From Propionibacterium sp. (lineage in GTDB: Bacteria; Actinomycetota; Actinomycetes; Propionibacteriales; Propionibacteriaceae): a stretch of 45,644 bases of DNA. The notes under the pieces are model-generated. The model had not been told where the DNA came from, ran no database searches, and saw only the letters and a program-made list of their open reading frames with translations. Below, piece after piece: positions 24,424 through 32,002 of this stretch (position 1 is the first letter of the stretch; each line of letters begins with the position of its first letter). The stretch is from positions 1 to 45,644 of the forward strand of contig JALHFX010000009.1 in the NCBI GenBank assembly GCA_022837595.1, written 5' to 3'. Position numbers and translations under genes: made by a program.

Positions 24424-24780
24424 TTAATTTTTGAATTTAATACCGTCGAAAAGATATTGCCGTTTGTTGTCCGACCAACCCGCCGCCATATTTAACGCCT
24501 TTCGGTCGTCGTCGTGTACAAACTCACAATACCACGAATTGCCGCCCAAATTCGCCTTTTCTTTGAGGCGTACCAATTTTCCGACAATAAACCGGGCAAA
24601 CTTGGCGTACCCGCTTGTTTCTGATATATGGATAATACGCCGTTCGGCATTTATTTTCGGCAATTCTTCGATTTGCGGGCTTTTTTGTTCCGTCGGGTAT
24701 GTTTGTACCCTTTGGAAATCTCGTTTAATAGAACGCTTGGAAATAGCCCCAAAATCGGGCGTCCTCTTTTTTGTTCTCAT
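24424..24780 (-). CDS. Unknown basic protein, 118 aa
   Basis: The first 40 residues are strongly basic and unstructured-looking (MRTKKRTPDFGAISKRSIKR). The rest has a mixed fold with FARFIVGKLVRLKEKANLGG and NSWYCEFVHDDDRKALN. It lies between HNH nuclease and SSB genes with 0-5 base gaps. DNA binding is possible from the charge. No family recognised. Confidence 0.6.
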   Translation of the reverse strand: MRTKKRTPDFGAISKRSIKRDFQRVQTYPTEQKSPQIEELPKINAERRIIHISETSGYAKFARFIVGKLVRLKEKANLGGNSWYCEFVHDDDRKALNMAAGWSDNKRQYLFDGIKFKN

Positions 24781-25233
24781 TTACCGGATTTGTAATTGTT
24801 GATACTCTGATTTTATTAACTCAATCAACCGGACGTTCGCCGGATAAATCCGCATTGCTTTTCGGTCGCCATTTTCCCAACGGTTATGCGCCTCAAAACA
24901 AAGGATATTGATATTACGGGGGTCGTGTGCTATTTCCGGGTGCGCTCCCCTCGTTAGGATATGCGAACAATAAACGGCGGAATAACTCGGCAACGGTCGT
25001 AATGTTTCCTCGCATTGGTGCGGTTTGTGTTCCCAAACCCACCTAAAAAAACGCTCGTTTGCCGCCTGTATATTTTCGCCCCGACCAAAAACGCAATGTC
25101 CGAACAATTCCCGTTGTATCTCAACTCTCAATCGTATATCCATGCGGAAATTACGAATATCCAACAGGGGATTGAACCCCCGTTGGATACAATAATTGTA
25201 TTCGTCCCGGTCTGTCAACAAATACGGCTCCAT
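24781..25233 (-). CDS. HNH endonuclease-like protein, 150 aa
   Basis: The C-terminal half has an HNH-like core: CEETLRPLPSYSAVYCSHIL (Cys74, His91), RGAHPEIAHDPRNINILC (His98, Asn107) and FEAHNRWENGD (His116, Asn117), with Cys74/Cys89/Cys112 as possible zinc ligands. The N-terminal 70 residues are a helical extension. Such proteins, free-standing in recombination clusters, may act as NinG-like junction or nicking nucleases. It is not near the terminase, so a packaging role is less likely. Confidence 0.75.
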   Translation of the reverse strand: MEPYLLTDRDEYNYCIQRGFNPLLDIRNFRMDIRLRVEIQRELFGHCVFGRGENIQAANERFFRWVWEHKPHQCEETLRPLPSYSAVYCSHILTRGAHPEIAHDPRNINILCFEAHNRWENGDRKAMRIYPANVRLIELIKSEYQQLQIR

Positions 25234-25236
25234 GTT

Positions 25237-25926
25237 TTACATATTTGCCGTTTCGTCGTCGGTTCCGTCGTTATCGTCGCCCTCGGCGGGGTCTTCAACG
25301 TCCGGGAACAATCCGTTGTCCTTTTCTGCATTTAACCCCGGTGCGGCTTCGCCGTCAGCCCCGAATAATTCCAATTGCGCCTTTTTGCCCTTGAAAAGAA
25401 ATGCGTAAACCTCGTTTTCAATGTCGGCGGCAATATCTTCTAATTCTTCCTCAAAACCGAACGTTTCGGTATTGAATTTCAAACGGGGCGAATTTATCGC
25501 CGTCTTTTGGTTGTTGGATACCGTGAACAACCCCGTAAGAACAACGCCAACGTTATCATCTTGACCGGAAAAGGACACGCCCCGAACCTCTATGTTTTTC
25601 AACATTTCGTCGGCAAAATTGCGGGCGACCTCCTGTTGTTTCTTGTTTGCTTTGAAATCGTCGGTTTCAACCATTGACAAAAAAGACGTAATGTTAAAAA
25701 TACGTCCCATGATAGGGCGCAACCTATCAAAACAATTTCGCAAATCGGGGTGTATGTCCTTTGCGCTCTCAACGTGGTATTTGTTCGTGTAACTCTCATT
25801 ACCGACGGTTTCCGTAACCTCGTAATGAACATCTAACCCGCCGTCCTTTAATGTCTTTACTTTCGACAACGCAAACGCCTTTTCGGACGGTATCAACATT
25901 ACGTTTGCTTCTTTTTTTTCACTCAT
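25237..25926 (-). CDS. Unknown protein with acidic C-terminus, 229 aa
   Basis: The first 185 residues form a soluble mixed fold (KAFALSKVKTLKDGGLDVHY; GVVLTGLFTVSNNQKTAI). The last 40 residues are very acidic (FPDVEDPAEGDDNDGTDDE), as in DNA-mimic or SSB-like tails that bind partner proteins. It sits between HNH nuclease and the Mini-A-like gene. It may be a DNA-replication or recombination accessory protein. I do not recognise the family. Confidence 0.65.
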   Translation of the reverse strand: MSEKKEANVMLIPSEKAFALSKVKTLKDGGLDVHYEVTETVGNESYTNKYHVESAKDIHPDLRNCFDRLRPIMGRIFNITSFLSMVETDDFKANKKQQEVARNFADEMLKNIEVRGVSFSGQDDNVGVVLTGLFTVSNNQKTAINSPRLKFNTETFGFEEELEDIAADIENEVYAFLFKGKKAQLELFGADGEAAPGLNAEKDNGLFPDVEDPAEGDDNDGTDDETANM

Positions 25927-25946
25927 ATAATTGCAATTATATTATT

Positions 25947-25966
25947 GCCGGGGAACCCGCCCCGGC
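25947..25966 (-). repeat. Intergenic GC hairpin
   Basis: GCCGGGG-AACCCG-CCCCGGC, a 7-bp perfect stem between the Mini-A-like gene and the acidic protein gene. Same class as the other early intergenic hairpins; no T-run. Confidence 0.6.
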
Positions 25967-25973
25967 TCGGTTT

Positions 25974-26861
25974 TTATAAATCTTCCTCAACGTATCGTTT
26001 TAACTCGGTTTGGAATTGTTCCCGTTCGTCGTTTTCCTGCGTAATCAATTCGTCGTACAAATCATTATCGAATATTTCGCCCAACGCATCGTCCAACATG
26101 GAAATCAATTTTTCGGGCTTAACGGCGTCTAATTCGACCTGTCCCAATCCGTCCCAATTTGCCGTCCGGCTATCTGTTTCTTTCGCCGGGGCGGGCGGTA
26201 AACCCCATTCGACAACCTGTTGTTCCATTAAGGCAATACGGCGTATTTCAACGCCATAAACCCCGAATTTATCCAAATTTTCACCGATTGACCGGGGTAT
26301 GTCCTCGCCGGACGGGTCGTAATCTCCGAAATACAGGATAATAGGTTGTTTCCCGTTTAATTTCGCCTCTCGCATACGCTCGGACAATTCAAACAAAAAA
26401 GTCAACGACGGATAACCTTTGCAAGCCCCAACCGCAACGTCCCATTTGCGGCACGGTTTCGCAAAAACGCCCTCCAACGCTTTCTTTTCAATAAGTATTT
26501 CGGGGTAATAGGGTTGATTTTCCCAACGATTTTTACTATATGAACGCATCCACGCCCGAACCTGTTGTTTTGCTTCGTCCTGTTTATCGTCCAAATTGGT
26601 TATATCGGCTTTTGTTTCGCCACACATTGCCCTATCTCGGTCGCTGAACGCCTCGAAATCAACCCGACCGTCCCACCGTGCAACCTCCATTGCGGCAACA
26701 ACACGTTTGTAATGCTGCAACGTGTTTGTCATACCCCGGCTAACAAGTTGATAATGTAACGCACGGATTGTCAATATACCGTTTTCGTATTGGCTTAATA
26801 CGTCAATGGATTGTTCAATAATCCAATCCCTTGTAAATTCGTCCTTAATACGCTTTGCCAT
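25974..26861 (-). CDS. Spo11/Topo VI-A-like TOPRIM protein ('Mini-A' type), 295 aa
   Basis: The order of domains resembles the A subunit of type IIB topoisomerases. A winged-helix/5Y-CAP-like N-terminus carries TIRALHYQLVSRGM, with Tyr37 in the place of the catalytic tyrosine. A TOPRIM domain follows, with ILIEKKAL (Glu125 as the acidic residue), CKGYPSL (148-153) and YFGDYDPSGEDIP (Asp180, Asp182). No B subunit (GHKL ATPase) is encoded nearby. Stand-alone A-like proteins of mobile elements have been grouped as Mini-A; this is my best assignment. It could cut or re-ligate DNA for recombination or replication start. It has its own strong promoter and leader hairpin. Confidence 0.7.
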   Translation of the reverse strand: MAKRIKDEFTRDWIIEQSIDVLSQYENGILTIRALHYQLVSRGMTNTLQHYKRVVAAMEVARWDGRVDFEAFSDRDRAMCGETKADITNLDDKQDEAKQQVRAWMRSYSKNRWENQPYYPEILIEKKALEGVFAKPCRKWDVAVGACKGYPSLTFLFELSERMREAKLNGKQPIILYFGDYDPSGEDIPRSIGENLDKFGVYGVEIRRIALMEQQVVEWGLPPAPAKETDSRTANWDGLGQVELDAVKPEKLISMLDDALGEIFDNDLYDELITQENDEREQFQTELKRYVEEDL

Positions 26862-26883
26862 TGTATCGCTCTTTTAAGATAAA

Positions 26884-26899
26884 CCGGGAACCCGCCCGG
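26884..26899 (-). repeat. Leader hairpin of the Mini-A-like gene
   Basis: CCGGG-AACCCG-CCCGG between promoter and start codon, the same stem as at 39877-39892. The stretch between it and the ATG contains AAAGAGCGATACAATG (minus strand), identical over 16 bases to the leader of the first early gene (40148-40163). Confidence 0.65.
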
Positions 26900-26908
26900 A
26901 CGGTTGCA

Positions 26909-26941
26909 CAAATGTACGTATATTCTTTTAATTACCAAAAA
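26909..26941 (-). promoter_or_regulatory. Bacteroides-type promoter of the Mini-A-like gene
   Basis: Minus strand TTTTTGG (26935-26941), 18 bases, TACATTTG (26909-26916). The spacer is almost identical to that of the promoter at 31769-31801 (AATTAAAAGAATATACG versus AGTTAAAAGAATATACG). Confidence 0.75.
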
Positions 26942-26953
26942 CCAATCCTTTTA

Positions 26954-27775
26954 TTAAAAATCGTTTTCGTCCAACATTTGCCGGGTACGTTTCAACGCTT
27001 CGTTATCGGCTTTCGGTTGCGACGGCTCCGGGGCGGGTTGGGGTTGCGTTTTGGGGTCGGTTCCGATTGGCTTTGTTACCGGGTTCGGGTCGTTAAACTC
27101 AATACCCCCGGTTTGCCCCTTTTCCGGCTCAAATTTCGCCTTTAATTGTTCCGCCGGGTATTCCTTTTGTTTCAACTCAATAATCCCTAATTTGACCAAT
27201 TCCGGGACGCAACGACGTAACGCCCGTATGTCCTCTAATGCGTCATGCGCCGGGAATGTTTCGCCGGGGAATAACTTGTTATATAATTCCTCCAACGTCG
27301 GGAATTTACCGGGGCGACCATTTGCGAACAATGCGCCGACGAACTTAATACATTTCATCATCGTATCAATTCGTTTACCTTTGTGTAATGCGTCCTCGGC
27401 TTTGGCGTCGTAATATTCCCGACCGCACCAACGTAATATATTCGCTTTCAACATGGACGTATCAAAGTAAATATTGTGCGCACAAACTAACGGGGCGTCG
27501 GCGGCATCCGCCAAAAATTCGTCCACGACCACGGCAAACGGTACGCCCTCGGCAATCGCCCGTTCGGTTGTTATCCCGTGTATTTCCGTTGTTTCCTCCG
27601 GTATCTCGTACCCGTCCGGTTTGATTATATAACTTTTTTCTTTGTCGCTAACAGACCACGCCAATTGTACAACTTGCGGGAATTGCATAAAATCCGCATC
27701 CCATTTTAACCCTTTTGCGGGAACCCCTGTTGTTTCACAATCAAAGAAACAAATATCTTTCAATTCAAATTTCAT
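26954..27775 (-). CDS. DnaQ-like DEDDh 3'-5' exonuclease, 273 aa
   Basis: All DEDDh exonuclease motifs are present: FFDCETTG (Asp12, Glu14), CAHNIYFDTSML (Asp105) and FPAHDALEDIRAL (His177, Asp182), plus the common EIHGIT. The catalytic domain ends near residue 195. The last ~75 residues are Pro/Gln/Lys-rich and flexible (PQPAPEPSQPKADNE). With no polymerase in the genome, this epsilon-like nuclease might proofread with a host enzyme, degrade host DNA or trim recombination intermediates. Confidence 0.93.
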   Translation of the reverse strand: MKFELKDICFFDCETTGVPAKGLKWDADFMQFPQVVQLAWSVSDKEKSYIIKPDGYEIPEETTEIHGITTERAIAEGVPFAVVVDEFLADAADAPLVCAHNIYFDTSMLKANILRWCGREYYDAKAEDALHKGKRIDTMMKCIKFVGALFANGRPGKFPTLEELYNKLFPGETFPAHDALEDIRALRRCVPELVKLGIIELKQKEYPAEQLKAKFEPEKGQTGGIEFNDPNPVTKPIGTDPKTQPQPAPEPSQPKADNEALKRTRQMLDENDF

Positions 27776-27799
27776 AATTCATTTACTATTAAATTGTTA

Positions 27800-28000
27800 T
27801 TACTCGTTATCGTTGCGGTATTTATCCCGCTTTTTCTCAATCTCTAAAACGTCCCGGTTTTCGTCGATATACTTTTGGACGTCCCGGTTACAAAATGGCT
27901 TACCGTCCAACCAAAGCAAATGCCAATAGGGTACGTTTTCCATTGCTTGACCCTTAAATTTGCCTTGCGGCATCGGGGATTTATCCGTTAATTCTGCCAT
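27800..28000 (-). CDS. DUF3820-like small protein, 66 aa
   Basis: The start chosen, MAELTDKSPMPQGKFKGQAM at 28000, leaves one base after the previous stop. The motif SPMPQGKFKGQAMENVP followed by YWHLLWLDG is the DUF3820 signature (PmPfGKyKG...lP..YL.WL). DUF3820 proteins are often found beside exonuclease genes or fused to DnaQ-like exonucleases, and here the gene is directly upstream of the DEDDh exonuclease. It is probably a nuclease accessory or DNA-binding module. Confidence 0.75.
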   Translation of the reverse strand: MAELTDKSPMPQGKFKGQAMENVPYWHLLWLDGKPFCNRDVQKYIDENRDVLEIEKKRDKYRNDNE

Positions 28001-28001
28001 A

Positions 28002-28187
28002 CTAAAAAAGTCTTTTTTGCCCGTCGTCGTTGGGCGTTTGTTCAACATATTTTGCCCGTGTAATCCAAACGCACCCGCACCGTAAACACTTTATACGGCT
28101 GTAATGCTTTGGCGTATATTCGTGGCGGATTATTCGCCAACCCGCCAACGGGTATTGTTTCCGTTTTCCGTTACACTTGCAAAACAT
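28002..28187 (-). CDS. Small zinc-ribbon protein, 61 aa (paralog of 35297-35503)
   Basis: The sequence has CKC near the start, then WRIIRHEYTPKHYS and KCLRCGCVWITRAKYVEQ. This matches the 68-residue protein at 35297-35503 (CKC, WVITQYKCHYS, FCPVCGMTWRTKAAYVND) in spacing and residues, so the two are paralogs. The Cys pairs should bind zinc. Nucleic-acid or protein binding is likely; function unknown. Confidence 0.65.
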   Translation of the reverse strand: MFCKCNGKRKQYPLAGWRIIRHEYTPKHYSRIKCLRCGCVWITRAKYVEQTPNDDGQKRLF

Positions 28188-28189
28188 AA

Positions 28190-28621
28190 CTATAACGTTC
28201 GGGGGTCGTCAATAAACGTATTGTATTCCTCGGCGGCTAACTGTTTGAGTGTTTCGATATGTTCGATTAACTCGGCGTTGCTTAATTCCGCCACGGTGCG
28301 CAATTCGTGGGTATATTCCCCCGTTTCCACGTTGACCCGTTCGACGTACATAATTGGGGAAAATTCCCGCAAACGCCGTTCGGTTTGTTCCTCTGTCAAT
28401 CGTTCGCCCGCCTCCCAAATTGCGTGCTTAAACGTTGGCACAACGTAATTAAAATAATACCCTTTCAAAGCCTCGGACGAACCGGGCGACGCTACAATGA
28501 ACCGGGCGATAATCCGGGAACCTTTCCAACCTTTGAAAAACTCGTTTATTTCGCCCATGTACATTGCCAACCCGCCATTATTGTTTATCGTCCCCGTCGC
28601 TGTTATTTCTCGCTTTTTCAT
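28190..28621 (-). CDS. NinB/Orf-like recombination protein (tentative), 143 aa
   Basis: The pattern GYYFNYVVPTFKHAIWEAGE, then a Glu-rich stretch, SNAELIEHIETLKQLAAEEY and the end FIDDPRTL follows the general layout of NinB-like proteins (the lambda Orf group, recombination mediators that help RecA-type loading onto SSB-coated DNA). The gene overlaps the TIGR02757-fusion stop by 44 bases; the N-terminal strand ITATGTINNNGGLAMY looks genuine, so I keep the first ATG. Neighbours (SSB, SMC-like ATPase, exonuclease) suit a recombination role. Assignment is by pattern only. Confidence 0.5.
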   Translation of the reverse strand: MKKREITATGTINNNGGLAMYMGEINEFFKGWKGSRIIARFIVASPGSSEALKGYYFNYVVPTFKHAIWEAGERLTEEQTERRLREFSPIMYVERVNVETGEYTHELRTVAELSNAELIEHIETLKQLAAEEYNTFIDDPRTL

Positions 28622-29804
28622 CGGCTAATAACTTTTTCATTGTTTCGTTAAACGCTCCCATTCCGACGGTACGGATAAACGCCCGTTCGCTCGACGAATA
28701 CCCGGTTGCGACCTTATCCAACACGGACGCAAACAATACGGTAAATTTGCCCGGTTCCCAATCCCCGGCGTTGTGCATCCGGTCGATAACGTGCGCCCGC
28801 AATCGCTCGTTCACTTTTGCGGCTTTTCTCCGGGCGGTTTCCCGGTCGTTCCAAAGGTTTGTTAATTGGGTTTGCAGATTAGCGAAAAACAATGGCATTT
28901 TCAGAACGTCCGCAATACTCAAATCCGCCACGGGAACCGGGACGGCGGCGATTGCTTCGTTGGCTTTCTTTTGGGCTTTCCCGCCCTTTTCCATTGCCTC
29001 GGCTAATCCCTTTGTTGCCTCTGCAATCTCATTAATCCCGGCGGCGGTTCCTTTGTTAATGCCATAACCGAATAACGCAAAATCCCCTTTTGCGGGGTCG
29101 TTGGGGAATATCTCGGCGAAACGGTCGGTTATCTCAATAGCGGTGCACAAATCCGGTGTCCGGCGTTTCGTCAGCCCCAACCGGATTGCCTGTTTATGTA
29201 CGTGCGTGTCTAACGGAATTATCAAATTACGGGGGTCGCATACGTCCCACAATCCAAAGTCAACCGGGGAACCATTGCGGCACATCCAACGTAAAAACAG
29301 ACACAACCGTTTGCAAGCGGATTGCGTTTCAAAATCCGGTATCCCATTAACGGAACCGAACAACGATTGCAACGTTGCCAATGCCGTTTCCCCGTTATTT
29401 TCGTGCGCTTTCTTTATTGCCGCCTCCATACTATCCGCCGACGTGTAAACGTCATACAGGCGGGCGCAAAGGTCGGCAAAATCTCCATACGTAAACGTTC
29501 GGTAAAAACTTTCTTTACTGCCTTTGTATTGCTCCCATTCCGGGGCGGCTCCGGGCGCAACATTGTTGCCGACAATGTAATGATACGGTTCGCCCTTGAA
29601 AATTTCCCGGTCGATATAATCCGCCTTTTTGATAATCTGTTTACGTGCGCCCCACGCAATCCACGCCGTAACAAATGCGCTTATCTCAATGTTTACCCGG
29701 CTATCGTAACGGTGCGGGATTTGCACCGGGTCGGATTGGATAAACTCGGCGGTTTCGTATTGTTCCGCCCAACGCTTCAAATTTTCGTTCAATGTAAATG
29801 CCAT
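28578..29804 (-). CDS. TIGR02757 (DUF2400) family protein with C-terminal extension, 408 aa
   Basis: The first ~250 residues match TIGR02757/DUF2400: RVNIEISAFVTAWIAWGARK, CKRLCLFLRWMCRN (164-177), VDFGLWD, IIPLDTHVHKQAIRLGL (195-211) and GDFALFGYG. The PLDTH..RLGL stretch is reminiscent of helix-hairpin-helix DNA glycosylases, but the family's function is not established. Bacterial members usually stop near residue 250. Here a further ~150 helical residues follow (about 255-408), including DRETARRKAAKVNERLRAHV and a charged tail, so this is a fusion. It sits downstream of the SMC-like ATPase, pointing to DNA repair or recombination. Confidence 0.75.
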   Translation of the reverse strand: MAFTLNENLKRWAEQYETAEFIQSDPVQIPHRYDSRVNIEISAFVTAWIAWGARKQIIKKADYIDREIFKGEPYHYIVGNNVAPGAAPEWEQYKGSKESFYRTFTYGDFADLCARLYDVYTSADSMEAAIKKAHENNGETALATLQSLFGSVNGIPDFETQSACKRLCLFLRWMCRNGSPVDFGLWDVCDPRNLIIPLDTHVHKQAIRLGLTKRRTPDLCTAIEITDRFAEIFPNDPAKGDFALFGYGINKGTAAGINEIAEATKGLAEAMEKGGKAQKKANEAIAAVPVPVADLSIADVLKMPLFFANLQTQLTNLWNDRETARRKAAKVNERLRAHVIDRMHNAGDWEPGKFTVLFASVLDKVATGYSSSERAFIRTVGMGAFNETMKKLLADEKARNNSDGDDKQ

Positions 29805-29819
29805 TGTTTTTGCTATTAA

Positions 29820-29842
29820 GGGGAACGGGAACCCGTCCCCCA
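29820..29842 (-). repeat. Intergenic GC hairpin
   Basis: On minus, GGGGGACGGG-TT-CCCGTTCCCC gives about 9 pairs with a two-base centre, between the SMC-like gene and the TIGR02757-fusion gene. No T-run; likely an mRNA structure element. Confidence 0.6.
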
Positions 29843-29847
29843 GTTAA

Positions 29848-31293
29848 TTATTCGTTTTCGCTATATTCCTCAATTACTAAATCGTCCTGTCCTCGCTTGA
29901 CCTCCTCAATAAAGCCTTGATAACCCTCTTTACGGGCTAATTCGATAAGCGATTGCAAACGTTTTGCGCCCAAACTTTCGCCCCTCGCAATGCGGAATAC
30001 CTTAACGGTCGGATTGCTTGCAATGATTAGTTTTGCGGCGACCTCCATAATTTGACTATCGGATACTTTCCCGGCAACAAATGGTACGCCGTTTAATTCT
30101 AACCCGTCGTCGGTAAATGTCAATCCGTCGATTGGTAATTTGGATTTTGCAATTAGGTTTTCCCGTTCTTTCAGCAAATCGGACAACTTTTTGTCGTGGG
30201 TTTGTGCCGTCTTTTCGGCGGCATCCTTTTGCTTTTTCTTTGCCAAATAATCCACAACCAACGTATTAATCCGGTTGTGTTCCTCGGCTTGTTTGAGGCG
30301 TTCCGCCGTATCCAAATTTTCCGGGTTGTTTTCCTCATATTTTGCCAACCAATCGGCGGCGTTCTTTTTACGGGTTTCGTAATCCGCTTTTTCTTCCGCT
30401 ATCTTTTCCAATGCTGTTTGCAATTCGGCGTCGATTAACGATTTGGATTTTTTCGCCTCCTTTTTGGCTTCCTCCAAACGTTTTTTTGCCTCGGCAATAA
30501 TGCGGGCAACCTCTTTTTCCTCACTTTCCAAATTGTCCGCAATACGTTTGGCGGCGTTGTCGTGGTCGTCGTTGGCTTGTTTGATACGCACCGGGATTGC
30601 CTCCAATTGTTCCGTCCGTGTTTGCAATGCAGTACGAACCGTTTTTGCCTTTTCAATCAACCGGGCGTTCTCGTTTTGTTCCTCCATTAAATCGGCAATG
30701 TCGATTTTGTCGGCATACGTTTTGACGTCCCCCGGTTTCAATTGCTTTTCAGCATTGGCGCAAATCGTCGTAAACGTCTTTACCTCGGCGTTTGCTTCTT
30801 TTCGCTTATCCTTAACGGTCGTAACCTCCGTATCTATTTCGTCGATACGTTTTTGTACATCAACAGGCAACAACGCCCGGACGTATTGAACTTGTTTGCG
30901 GCGACCCTCGGCGGTTTCCGACCAACGGGAAAATTCCACGGCGTCAAAATCTGTATATCCGAAAACCTTTTGCAACATACTAACATTATCGGAACGCATC
31001 CCGGTTGTTTTCTGTTTGATTGACAACGTACCCCGTGGGTTCGCTTTGGTAAATCGCAATTCAACGTCGTATTCCTCGCCGTCGTCGCCGACAACCATTT
31101 TGGCAAATCCTTTGTCCTCGCCATTACGCAACACGGCGTCCCGGTTCCCGGTCAATAACGCCCCGATTGCCTTTAATAGCGTGGATTTTCCCAACTCATT
31201 GTCCCCGGTAATGAAATATACATTACCCTCAAAATCTGCGTTGAACTCCTTAATTACTTGGAAATTCGACAACTCTAACTTTTTAATAATCAT
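29848..31293 (-). CDS. SMC/RecF-like ATPase, 481 aa
   Basis: The N-terminus MIIKKLELSNFQVIKEFNAD and the Walker A GDNELGKST (30-38) are those of SbcC/RecF/RecN-type AAA proteins. Residues about 150-365 form a long charged coiled coil. The C-terminal part has VSDSQIMEVAAKLIIASNP (signature-like) and VKVFRIARGESLGAKR in the Walker B position. The usual DExx acidic pair is not obvious, so ATP hydrolysis may be altered. With 481 residues it is short for SbcC (about 1000) and near RecF/RecN size. It probably tethers or processes DNA ends in phage recombination. Confidence 0.85.
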   Translation of the reverse strand: MIIKKLELSNFQVIKEFNADFEGNVYFITGDNELGKSTLLKAIGALLTGNRDAVLRNGEDKGFAKMVVGDDGEEYDVELRFTKANPRGTLSIKQKTTGMRSDNVSMLQKVFGYTDFDAVEFSRWSETAEGRRKQVQYVRALLPVDVQKRIDEIDTEVTTVKDKRKEANAEVKTFTTICANAEKQLKPGDVKTYADKIDIADLMEEQNENARLIEKAKTVRTALQTRTEQLEAIPVRIKQANDDHDNAAKRIADNLESEEKEVARIIAEAKKRLEEAKKEAKKSKSLIDAELQTALEKIAEEKADYETRKKNAADWLAKYEENNPENLDTAERLKQAEEHNRINTLVVDYLAKKKQKDAAEKTAQTHDKKLSDLLKERENLIAKSKLPIDGLTFTDDGLELNGVPFVAGKVSDSQIMEVAAKLIIASNPTVKVFRIARGESLGAKRLQSLIELARKEGYQGFIEEVKRGQDDLVIEEYSENE

Positions 31294-31310
31294 TTTTTCG
31301 CTCTTTTATG

Positions 31311-31326
31311 CCGGGGTTGCCCCCGG
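31311..31326 (-). repeat. Intergenic GC hairpin
   Basis: CCGGGG-TTGC-CCCCGG, a 6-bp perfect stem between the SMC-like gene and the preceding 60-codon gene. Same class as the other early hairpins. Confidence 0.55.
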
Positions 31327-31335
31327 CGGTTACTA

Positions 31336-31518
31336 CTATTTTGTTGTTAATCTCATTCTTTGGTGTATCATGGTTTGCACCCTGTTAAGCGCATCCCGGT
31401 TGGCGTCAACCTCCGACCGGGTACAATCGGCAATAAAGTTTTCCAATTTCTTATACAGGTCGTTTAACTCTTTTGCCGTTAATGTATGCCGAACGGCTCC
31501 CAATTCGTCCTTATCCAT
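31336..31518 (-). CDS. Small helical protein, 60 aa
   Basis: The start chosen is MDKDELGAVRHTLTAKELND at 31518, overlapping the previous stop by 8 bases; a longer frame from 31584 runs through the previous gene. The protein is charged and helical (DLYKKLENFIADCTRSEVDA). No family recognised. Confidence 0.55.
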   Translation of the reverse strand: MDKDELGAVRHTLTAKELNDLYKKLENFIADCTRSEVDANRDALNRVQTMIHQRMRLTTK

Positions 31519-31714
31519 TTTTACAAATCCATTTAAGGGCGTCCAAATCTTTACGTTTAGGTTCGTCGGCGTTTTTTGTCGCATCTATCAACGGCATATC
31601 CGTTGTTTGCGTTGTCCATTTCTTACCCGTTACCGGAGACGTATATGTTACCTTATAACGTCCGTAACTAACAAATCTAAAATCAAAATCGTAAATTGTT
31701 GTTTTCGCTCTCAT
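31511..31714 (-). CDS. Small unknown protein, 67 aa
   Basis: This is the first gene behind the promoter at 31769-31801. The frame is open to 31798, but that start would lie upstream of the predicted transcription start, so the ATG at 31714 (MRAKTTIYDFDFRFVSYGRY) is chosen. The sequence is beta-rich (RYKVTYTSPVTGKKWTTQTT) and ends LDALKWICKNG. Function unknown. Confidence 0.6.
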   Translation of the reverse strand: MRAKTTIYDFDFRFVSYGRYKVTYTSPVTGKKWTTQTTDMPLIDATKNADEPKRKDLDALKWICKNG

Positions 31715-31733
31715 TGTTTTACTATTTATATTG

Positions 31734-31749
31734 CCGGGAAAACGCCCGG
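31734..31749 (-). repeat. Leader hairpin of the 31511-31714 gene
   Basis: CCGGG-AAAACG-CCCGG, with the 19 bases 31734-31752 identical to 40171-40189 and 22358-22376. Confidence 0.65.
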
Positions 31750-31768
31750 TCGTTGTTGTTTCATGCCG

Positions 31769-31801
31769 CAAATATACGTATATTCTTTTAACTACCAAAA
31801 A
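31769..31801 (-). promoter_or_regulatory. Bacteroides-type middle promoter
   Basis: Minus strand TTTTTGG (31795-31801), an 18-base spacer and TATATTTG (31769-31776), a perfect -7 consensus. An A-rich stretch (AAAAAATAAAAGAAAT) lies directly upstream and overlaps the end of the preceding gene. Confidence 0.78.
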
Positions 31802-31809
31802 TATTTCTT

Positions 31810-32001
31810 TTATTTTTTGAGTTTTCGCAATAATCGCCCCAAAACAACAACTTTACCAACTCCGGGAAATTCGACTAACATATTACCGTTACGCCCCCGG
31901 ATACATTTACCATTAAAACGACGAACCGCCCGGCACGGCATACGTCGCAATTCCGGGCGGGTCAATCGGTCGCCTAAATAGATATAATCCATTTCGTCCA
32001 T
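31810..32001 (-). CDS. Small basic protein, 63 aa
   Basis: The protein is very basic (RPELRRMPCRAVRRFNGKCI) and ends in LGRLLRKLKK, with a short beta stretch NMLVEFPGVGKVVVLG. The composition suggests nucleic-acid binding. Gaps of one to two bases to the neighbours support a real, coupled gene. No family recognised. Confidence 0.55.
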   Translation of the reverse strand: MDEMDYIYLGDRLTRPELRRMPCRAVRRFNGKCIRGRNGNMLVEFPGVGKVVVLGRLLRKLKK

Positions 32002-32002
32002 A

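Noticed and set aside
30896..31981. Plus-strand open frame of 361 codons
   Set aside because: Lies antisense to the SMC-like ATPase and four small genes plus a promoter; no coding features.
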